Assembly (NCBI GenBank): GCA_934692905.1 | Contig: CAKUUM010000005.1 | Span: 1 to 64,000, forward strand | Direction: 5' to 3' | Source: an uncultured Bacteroidales bacterium | Lineage (GTDB): Bacteria > Bacteroidota > Bacteroidia > Bacteroidales > Paludibacteraceae | Length of the DNA: 64,000 nucleotides | Part shown: positions 58,081 to 64,000 of the stretch, in pieces | Layout of the letters: every line of letters starts with the position of its first letter | Position numbering within the stretch: the stretch's first letter is position 1 | Made by a program: the position numbers and the translations under genes | Notes under the pieces: generated by a model | The model's input: only the letters and a program-made list of their open reading frames with translations | Database searches by the model: none | Told to the model about the DNA's origin: nothing

Positions 58081-60900
58081 TCAGAGTGTGTTGAAAAATT
58101 GGCTGAGATTGGTCTGCGAATCAAGGTTCATCTTGGTGCGGAGGCGGTAGCGCATCATCTCCACACCACGGACGCTGATATTCATAAGCGGTGCTATCTC
58201 CTTGTTAATCAATCCCATTTTGATATAGACGCATAGTTTGCGCTCCTGCTTGCTCATCCACGGGTATCGCTCTTTGAGGCGTTCGATGAAACCATTATTA
58301 ACCATGTCGAAGTTCTCCTCGAAGCGTTTCCAATCCACATTGGTCTCCCCGTTGCGCGAAAGGCGGTTTTGAAGATTCTGCATACGCCCTTTGGCTTCCG
58401 TGAACCGGTCGTTGCTCAGGCAATCCATGATGCGGTGTATCTCATTGAGAATCTCCTGATTCCATTCTTTCCGGTTTGCCTCATTGAGGAGGACGTTGCT
58501 TAGTTCCCGGCTCTTGTTCTGGAGGTCGTATTGCGCTTTCTCGTTTTCCAGTTGCAGAATACGCAACTGCTGCTGCCGAATCTCCTCATTTTTCTCCTGC
58601 GCGATGCGTTGTTTGCCCATTTGCACACGGCGGTAGATACGCCACGAGATGTACAACATCACAAGGAGCAGGACAAACATATAGACGAGCCTTGCCCATA
58701 TGGTTTGATAGAAAGGCGTCTGTATCTCAATCGGCAACGTACGCAAAAGAATGGTATCATCGCGCGTAAGCATCTCAATATCAAGGTTATACTGTCCCGA
58801 TTTCAGACCTATAAACTCGCGTGACGGCGTGGCTTGCCAATCCGTAAAACTTTGTTCCGTGGGGGAGAGTCGTGTGCGGTAAAGTACACGTTCACGGGTG
58901 ACATCGCTACCGCAAACTTGTACCTGCAACGAGTAGGCATCCGCCGGCAGGGCCAGCGGGCGCGCATGCAAGGGATAGGACTCGCCATAAACCACCACAG
59001 GTTCGGGTTGCAGCGTTTTGATACTGCGTATATAGAGTGCCTCGGGACGCGGTGAGGCATCCATACCCCTTCCGTTCAAGCGGAAAAAGCCGTCCACGCC
59101 ACCAATCACTGCATCCCCATCGGACAAAAAACAGATGTTGGCAAAACCGCCGATGAGCAGGTCGGGATTATGGAGCAGTTCACGCGATACACCATACGTC
59201 TGACGGGTGGCATCAAAAGGTTTGACCTTGAACCGCCCGTTGTACATGTACCAGATATTGCCTTCGTTATCTTCTGTAAGAAGTATATAGCGCTGAATAC
59301 CAGACAATTGACAGGCTTGCAGGCTGTCTGTCCGGAGGGTGCCATCCACACCGACAATGCCACAATAGTTGTCGGATGTGAGCCATATTTCGTCGTGCAA
59401 GCGTGCCAAAGAATAGGTACGCTCGGCAGCCACTTGGGGGATAACCAACTCGCTGTCAATGTGATAGTTGCTTTTGTTAATAGTCAGGCGCTCCACGCCC
59501 TGCGAAGTCAACAACCAGATGTGACCTGTAGCATCTATCTCATAGTAAAGAGATGTCTCGGAAAAGCCATCCAAATGTCTGATTTTCCACGTGTTTCCCT
59601 GTCGGTAGAGGTAATAGAACCCCGTATAACTACCGGCAACGGCTTCCGTATCAGACAAAGGCTTCACGCTCCAGATGCCATCGCCCGTTTCGAGAGGGAC
59701 AAGACGGTTGTGCTGAACAATGAAGAGCCCACGATTATGGCTGCAAAAAAGGGTACCACCTACCTCGGAAACGTCCCATACCTGTCCAAGACTGCCCTCA
59801 ACAAGGCACATACCGCCCTCCGGGCAATCCTGACGAAGAGCATACAGCCCTTGATTGGTGCCAAGGTACAGCGTGCCCCGGTGTTCACAAGCAGCATAGC
59901 CGGAACCATAATCGATGTCCCTGTCGTGCCAATACATCACGGGCGCTACCGAAGCCATCATATCCATTCCGTTGTCCAAGCCCATCCAGAGGTTGTCGCG
60001 ACTGTCAAAGAGCATGCTGAGGACGGTATTGTTTTGCAGCCCGTCTTCACGCGTCATATATCGGCAATGCTTACCATCCAAATCGGTAAGCACCACGCCC
60101 CGACGCACCGTGCCAAACGCCAGGCAATGCTCGCCTGCTGCTATCGTATATAGTTGATTGGCAATGATATAGTTATCTGCATCCGTCTTAAATCGGCGTA
60201 TCTGCTCACCGTCATACGCATAGACACCCTGAAAATCCGTGGCTATCAGTATTCCATGTTCGCGATAGGGCAGCAATGCACATACCACGGCTCCATGCAA
60301 CATTTCAGCACCACGCAAAGCGTGAAGGCGGTTGCCGTTGAGCACATAGACGTCACGCGAAGTAGCCACATAAAGATTACCGTCAACAAGCACCGACGTG
60401 TAGATGACAGACCCTGCATCAATCACCTCGATATGTCCTTTTAAGTTACAGATAAACACATAGTTACGCGATTGCACGTAGAGAGCATCATCGGCTACGT
60501 GTATCTTCCACACCTCGCCAAACTGCCGATAACGTGCGGGAAGGCTGTCGGAGAGACAGCGGTAGGTAAGCCCGCCATAACCATCAGGCGAGAAAACACC
60601 AAACTCGTCCGTGCCTCCTACATATATATCCCCACCCTTGCCACGCGCCACGGAGCGCACAGCCGTGGAATTGCTGATGCCGTAGAGCTGCCAGCGACTG
60701 CCGTCAAATTCAAGCAAACCATAGTTGTTGGCGGCATATATCCAGCCGTTCTCCTGCTCGATGATACCCCAGTTCTGCGTGCCCGCGCCGTAATCGTTGG
60801 GCGTAAAATGCCGCACCACAGGTGTCCAGTCCGCATGTGCCGCTATTGTGATAAACAGCAGACAGACAAGCAGTTGTATTCTCCTGTGGGTGGCGAACAT
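58081..60900 (-). CDS. Beta-propeller / Y_Y_Y / membrane HTH regulator
   Basis: A 939-residue one-component regulator. Residues 1-23 are a signal peptide. Residues about 25-680 hold repeated propeller blades (WIYAANNYGLLEFDGSRW, DIYVGGTDEFGVFSPDG, NLWMGLDNGMDMM, GNIWYMYNGRF). Y_Y_Y-like sandwich at about 690-760, TM helix at 770-795 (FVLLLVMLYISW), coiled coil (RRVQMGKQRIAQEKNEEIRQ), and a C-terminal LuxR-type HTH (WMSKQERKLCVYIKMGLINK, ISVRGVEMMRYRLR). So an outside domain is joined to a DNA-binding domain inside, without kinase or receiver. It begins 12 bases after the clpX stop and probably shares the clpP-clpX message. The ligand is unknown. Confidence 0.85.
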   Translation of the reverse strand: MFATHRRIQLLVCLLFITIAAHADWTPVVRHFTPNDYGAGTQNWGIIEQENGWIYAANNYGLLEFDGSRWQLYGISNSTAVRSVARGKGGDIYVGGTDEFGVFSPDGYGGLTYRCLSDSLPARYRQFGEVWKIHVADDALYVQSRNYVFICNLKGHIEVIDAGSVIYTSVLVDGNLYVATSRDVYVLNGNRLHALRGAEMLHGAVVCALLPYREHGILIATDFQGVYAYDGEQIRRFKTDADNYIIANQLYTIAAGEHCLAFGTVRRGVVLTDLDGKHCRYMTREDGLQNNTVLSMLFDSRDNLWMGLDNGMDMMASVAPVMYWHDRDIDYGSGYAACEHRGTLYLGTNQGLYALRQDCPEGGMCLVEGSLGQVWDVSEVGGTLFCSHNRGLFIVQHNRLVPLETGDGIWSVKPLSDTEAVAGSYTGFYYLYRQGNTWKIRHLDGFSETSLYYEIDATGHIWLLTSQGVERLTINKSNYHIDSELVIPQVAAERTYSLARLHDEIWLTSDNYCGIVGVDGTLRTDSLQACQLSGIQRYILLTEDNEGNIWYMYNGRFKVKPFDATRQTYGVSRELLHNPDLLIGGFANICFLSDGDAVIGGVDGFFRLNGRGMDASPRPEALYIRSIKTLQPEPVVVYGESYPLHARPLALPADAYSLQVQVCGSDVTRERVLYRTRLSPTEQSFTDWQATPSREFIGLKSGQYNLDIEMLTRDDTILLRTLPIEIQTPFYQTIWARLVYMFVLLLVMLYISWRIYRRVQMGKQRIAQEKNEEIRQQQLRILQLENEKAQYDLQNKSRELSNVLLNEANRKEWNQEILNEIHRIMDCLSNDRFTEAKGRMQNLQNRLSRNGETNVDWKRFEENFDMVNNGFIERLKERYPWMSKQERKLCVYIKMGLINKEIAPLMNISVRGVEMMRYRLRTKMNLDSQTNLSQFFNTL

Positions 60901-60912
60901 AAATCACAAATG

Positions 60913-62163
60913 CTATCCTTGTGAAGCCTGCAGGGTCAGCGGGTTGATGCGTGAGAGTTTCTCCTCGGCGAGTGCGCGGGTGACATGAAACTCCTTGATA
61001 GTCTTGTCGGCAGGCACTTCGTACATCACGTCCATCATAATGGTCTCGGTGAGGCTGCGTAAGCCGCGGGCTCCGAGTTTGTACTTGATTGCCTTGTCCA
61101 CGATATAGTCGAGGGCGTCGCGGTCGAAGGTGAGGGACACACCGTCCATAGCCAGCAACTTCTGATACTGCTTGGTGATGGCGTTCTTGGGCTCGGTGAG
61201 GATATTGCGCAGGGCATCGCGGTCCAACGGCTTGAGGTAGGTAAGGATAGGCAGACGCCCGATGATTTCCGGTATCAAGCCAAAGGATTTCAAGTCTTGG
61301 GGTGCGATATACTGCAGCAAATCGCTTTTGTCCACCTGCTTGGTCTTCTGCGCGGCATCAAAGCCAACCACCTGTGTGTTAAGGCGTTGCGCTATCTTGC
61401 GTTCGATACCGTCGAAGGCTCCTCCGCAGATGAACAGTATATTCTGTGTATTGACATGAATGAACTCTTGCTCAGGGTGTTTGCGTCCCCCTTGGGGTGG
61501 TACGTTCACCATTGACCCTTCCAATAGTTTGAGCAAGCCCTGCTGTACGCCTTCGCCGGACACATCGCGCGTGATGGACGGGTTGTCGGATTTGCGTGCT
61601 ATCTTGTCTATCTCGTCGATGAATACGATACCTTTCTCGGCTTTCTTCACATCGTAGTCCGCCTCTTGCAGCAGGCGTGTGAGCAGGCTCTCCACGTCCT
61701 CGCCCACGTAACCGGCTTCGGTAAGCACAGTTGCGTCAACGATGGTGAACGGCACCGCCAGCATCTTGGCTATCGTCCTGGCGAGCAGCGTCTTACCAGT
61801 ACCCGTGGAGCCCACCATAATGATGTTGGACTTCTCTATCTCGACGCCGTTCTCCTCACGCGGCTGCAGGATACGCTTGTAGTGGTTGTACACCGCCACC
61901 GAGAGGTAGCGCTTCGCCTCGTCCTGACCGATAACATATTGGTCAAGGAACGCCTTGATTTCCGTCGGTTTGGGCAGGTGCTGCAGGTCCAATCCCTCCA
62001 CTTCGGGGTGCTGCGTTTGGTACTGATTCATTTGCAGAATCATCTGATGCCCTGCCTCGATGCACTCCTGGCATATATACGCCCCGTCCTCGCCCTTGAA
62101 CATCTGCGGCATGGGGCGGCCGCAGAACGAGCAGACTGCCTGGTCTTTTTTCTTTGTTGCCAT
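60913..62163 (-). CDS. clpX: ATP-dependent Clp protease ATP-binding subunit ClpX
   Basis: Unfoldase that feeds substrates to ClpP. The 416-residue protein has the N-terminal zinc-binding domain (CSFCGRP and CQEC), Walker [16 protein letters not shown], Walker [13 protein letters not shown], the substrate loop of the pore, sensor regions, and the ClpP-contact IGF-like loop region around residue 260. It follows clpP after 3 bases. Confidence 0.96.
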   Translation of the reverse strand: MATKKKDQAVCSFCGRPMPQMFKGEDGAYICQECIEAGHQMILQMNQYQTQHPEVEGLDLQHLPKPTEIKAFLDQYVIGQDEAKRYLSVAVYNHYKRILQPREENGVEIEKSNIIMVGSTGTGKTLLARTIAKMLAVPFTIVDATVLTEAGYVGEDVESLLTRLLQEADYDVKKAEKGIVFIDEIDKIARKSDNPSITRDVSGEGVQQGLLKLLEGSMVNVPPQGGRKHPEQEFIHVNTQNILFICGGAFDGIERKIAQRLNTQVVGFDAAQKTKQVDKSDLLQYIAPQDLKSFGLIPEIIGRLPILTYLKPLDRDALRNILTEPKNAITKQYQKLLAMDGVSLTFDRDALDYIVDKAIKYKLGARGLRSLTETIMMDVMYEVPADKTIKEFHVTRALAEEKLSRINPLTLQASQG

Positions 62164-62166
62164 AGG

Positions 62167-62829
62167 TTACTTGCGCTCGTACACTTTGTCAATCATACCA
62201 TATTCGAGGGCTTCGTTGGCTTTCATCCAGTAGTCGCGGTCGGCATCCTGACGGATACGCTCCATGGTCTGCCCCGAATGGTCGGAGATAATCTGGTAGA
62301 GTTCGTCCTTGAGTTTCAGGATTTCCTTGGCGGTAATCTCGATGTCCGACGCCTGTCCCTGTATGCCGCCTAACGGCTGGTGTATCATCACGCGGCTGTG
62401 GGGCAGCGCGGCACGCATACCCTTCTCGCCTGCCACCAGCAGTACCGCACCCATAGATGCCGCCATGCCCGTGCAGATGGTAGCCACGCGCGAGCGCACA
62501 AACTGCATGGTGTCATAGATACCCAAGCCCGCATATACGGAACCGCCGGGGGTATTGAGGTATATGTGTATGTCTTTGTCCGAGTCAGCCGAGTCTAAGT
62601 ACAGCAGTTGGGCTTGGATGACGTTGGCGGTGTAGTCGTTGACCTCTGTGCCGAGGAAGATGATGCGGTCCATCATCAGTCGCGAAAATACGTCCATCTG
62701 CGTCACGTTCAGTTGGCGTTCCTCCAGGATAGACGGGCTGATATAGTTGGCAGAAGCCTGCATGGTTTGCTCCACGTGCATGGAATTGAGTCCGTTCGCT
62801 ACGGCGAACTTGAGAAAATCATTCATCAT
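62167..62829 (-). CDS. clpP: ATP-dependent Clp protease proteolytic subunit
   Basis: Serine protease barrel. The 220-residue protein has the catalytic serine in [10 protein letters not shown], the histidine in [10 protein letters not shown] and the aspartate in QDADRDYWM. An N-terminal extension of about 25 residues precedes the family core (first conserved IFLGTEVND), as usual in Bacteroidales. Start may be either of two adjacent methionines. Its own promoter is at 62884-62915, and repeat copy 6 lies upstream of it. Confidence 0.95.
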   Translation of the reverse strand: MMNDFLKFAVANGLNSMHVEQTMQASANYISPSILEERQLNVTQMDVFSRLMMDRIIFLGTEVNDYTANVIQAQLLYLDSADSDKDIHIYLNTPGGSVYAGLGIYDTMQFVRSRVATICTGMAASMGAVLLVAGEKGMRAALPHSRVMIHQPLGGIQGQASDIEITAKEILKLKDELYQIISDHSGQTMERIRQDADRDYWMKANEALEYGMIDKVYERK

Positions 62830-62883
62830 GTATCGAATTGTTTATTTTATATTCTGTATGGTTGCCTGTGGCATTTGAACTTG

Positions 62884-62915
62884 CAAAGATACAACATCTT
62901 TGCGAAAAAAACAAA
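62884..62915 (-). promoter_or_regulatory. clpP-clpX promoter
   Basis: Minus strand TTTG (62912-62915), 20-base spacer, TATCTTTG (62884-62891). Confidence 0.85.
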
Positions 62916-62921
62916 CGACTC

Positions 62922-63091
62922 CTGCACTTTTGTCGTCTCAACCCTCTCAAACACAATACGTAGAAGTCTCCCTTGTTGTCACATCATTGCGCATTGTTGT
63001 CGTGACCTTGTCGGGTTAAGTGTATGAGATTAGTATGTGGTTAGTATGTGATTAGTATGTGATTAGTATGTGATTCCGCCGACCTTGTCGC
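62922..63091 (-). repeat. Dispersed 4x11-bp element, copy 6
   Basis: Minus strand orientation: GCGACAAGGTCGGCGGAAT, array 63018-63072 (three CAC units, one ending AAC, then CTCATACACTT), CGACAAGGTCACGACAAC, one AATGCGCAATG block, and a 61-base arm (62922-62982) nearly identical to that of copy 2. The arm ends 6 bases before the TTTG of the clpP promoter. Confidence 0.92.
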
Positions 63092-63116
63092 GGGGATGCG
63101 GAGTGTTTTGGGGTCG

Positions 63117-63908
63117 TTACGAATACATTTTCCCGACTATCCTGTTCACGAGACGCATAGGCAGCAGGCGGTTGAGGAGGCAGAACAGCGAGTACAGCGC
63201 ACCCCCTGTGTATAGGGGTTTGACGTGGTGTCGTGTAGCGATGCGGTAGAGGTCGCGTGCCATGTGTTCGGGTGTCATACCCCCGCGCTCGTCCCGTTCC
63301 ATGGCTGCCACAGCGGATTGCATATGCTGATACACCTCCTGCCCTGCGGCATTCTTCTTGCGCGCATCCGTGAAGCCCGTAGCCACGTCACCTGGCATCA
63401 GCACGGCAACGCTGATGCCAAACGGGCGTACCTCGTTGGCAAGGGCGAGAGCCATGGCATTGAGTGCCGATTTGCTCGCGCTGTAAAAAGACTGATAGGG
63501 AATGCTCAGTACCGCAGCCACCGACGATGTGAAGATGATGCGCCCCCCATGCTGTGCCCGCAGAATGGGCAGCACGGCCTTCACCAGATGAAACGCGCCA
63601 AAGAAATTCACGTCAAACTGCCGGCGTGCCTCCCCCGTGGTGGTAAACTCCACAGGACCCGATATGCCAAAGCCGGCATTGCTGATGACCACGTCTATGT
63701 GGTCTATCCGGGTGCGCACCTCCGAGATGGCTTGCCGCACAGAAGCCTCGTCAGTTACATCACACTGAATGTGTCTGATACCGTCGTGGTCCTCGCCATG
63801 GCGGCTGAGTTCAAACACCTGCCACCCGTGTTCGGCAAACAGCCGCACGGTAGCCAGTCCTATGCCCGACGAACCGCCGGTCAGCACCAATGTTTTGCTT
63901 TTGTTCAT
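63117..63908 (-). CDS. Short-chain dehydrogenase/reductase
   Basis: A 263-residue classical SDR. NAD(P) motif VLTGGSSGIGLATV, NAG in VVISNAGFG, the catalytic serine in FTSSVAAVLS and the Tyr-Lys pair in YSASKSALN. A C-terminal hydrophobic helix (YSLFCLLNRLLPMRLVN) may make membrane contact. The start ATG overlaps the stop of the next upstream gene by TGA/ATG, so the two are co-translated. Substrate unknown. Confidence 0.88.
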   Translation of the reverse strand: MNKSKTLVLTGGSSGIGLATVRLFAEHGWQVFELSRHGEDHDGIRHIQCDVTDEASVRQAISEVRTRIDHIDVVISNAGFGISGPVEFTTTGEARRQFDVNFFGAFHLVKAVLPILRAQHGGRIIFTSSVAAVLSIPYQSFYSASKSALNAMALALANEVRPFGISVAVLMPGDVATGFTDARKKNAAGQEVYQHMQSAVAAMERDERGGMTPEHMARDLYRIATRHHVKPLYTGGALYSLFCLLNRLLPMRLVNRIVGKMYS

Positions 63909-64000
63909 AATTCCGACACCAATACGTTGTCTATATTCGGGTGCGCCAGCACAATGCGTTTATATTGTTCCCAGAATTGTTGCATCTCGAGGGGCGTATT
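63905..64000 (-). CDS. C-terminal end of an unidentified protein (truncated by window)
   Basis: The minus strand frame open from the window edge gives 31 residues, NTPLEMQQFWEQYKRI, then VLAHPNIDNVLVSEL and stop at 63905-63907. The stop overlaps the ATG of the SDR gene, so this is the upstream gene of that operon. The fragment is too short to name. Confidence 0.6.
   Translation of the reverse strand, partial: NTPLEMQQFWEQYKRIVLAHPNIDNVLVSEL

Noticed and set aside
6672..63072. The 11-bp arrays as CRISPR or tRNA-like arrays
   Set aside because: Units are contiguous without spacers, only 11 bases long, and no cas genes are near.

Overview
The window looks like a chromosomal segment of a Bacteroidales bacterium (phylum Bacteroidota) with fairly high GC. 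Evidence: promoters of the Bacteroidota type, (A/C/T)TTG-N20-TAnnTTTG, precede most transcription units and replace -35/-10 boxes; gene content and neighbourhoods are typical (ParE followed by the CCGQH protein, ExbB-X-ExbD-ExbD, Wza/Wzc, DUF6175 protein, propeller-Y_Y_Y-HTH regulator); and one secreted protein ends in a short type-IX-secretion-like tail. No rRNA, prophage, intact insertion sequence or CRISPR array is visible. Species cannot be named from sequence alone.

Layout. 0-3 kb: end of clpB, a candidate small RNA, a secreted beta-propeller-like protein. 3-10 kb: parE with its CCGQH neighbour, a CPBP protease, tRNA-Pro, a membrane LytTR regulator with upp, VanZ-like protein and dprA. 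10-17 kb: TorF-like porin, a 28-codon gene remnant, a frameshifted gene, class II aldolase behind an OPT transporter, efp. 17-22 kb: operon cca-nadB-NlpC/P60-SurA-like lipoprotein. 22-28.4 kb (minus): ECF sigma factor with a membrane partner and lipoprotein, then wza-wzc-topB. 28.8-34.8 kb: antiporter, tRNA-Asp, tRNA-Ser(UGA), panD-tgt-LptF/G, small membrane protein, folB. 34.9-43.3 kb: parC, a five-gene envelope cluster of unknown function, alkaline phosphatase. 43.7-49.5 kb: recO, tRNA-Ser(GGA), the ExbB/ExbD energiser, YhcH, acetate CoA-transferase. 49.6-58 kb: rlmL-queA-uvrB, patatin, glyA-rlmN. 58-64 kb: clpP-clpX-regulator, an SDR and the end of one more gene.

Shared functions. ParE and ParC form topoisomerase IV; queA and tgt are two steps of queuosine tRNA modification; ClpP and ClpX form one protease, with ClpB a related disaggregase; ExbB/ExbD energise TonB transport; Wza/Wzc export polysaccharide; PanD, NadB, FolB and GlyA make cofactors or one-carbon units.

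The most unusual signal is not a gene. Six intergenic copies of a roughly 150-210 bp element (near 6.7, 16.1, 28.6, 43.6, 54.4 and 63.0 kb) each carry exactly four 11-bp units (consensus CACATACTAAT) plus a fifth degenerate unit. All six lie 110-210 bp upstream of a promoter and point towards it, whichever strand it is on. I do not recognise it as a described element. Next in interest are the envelope cluster at 37.6-41.9 kb, four 22-bp repeats in the antiporter leader, a clamp-binding-like QLSLF tail on ParC, and the very uniform promoter and terminator grammar.
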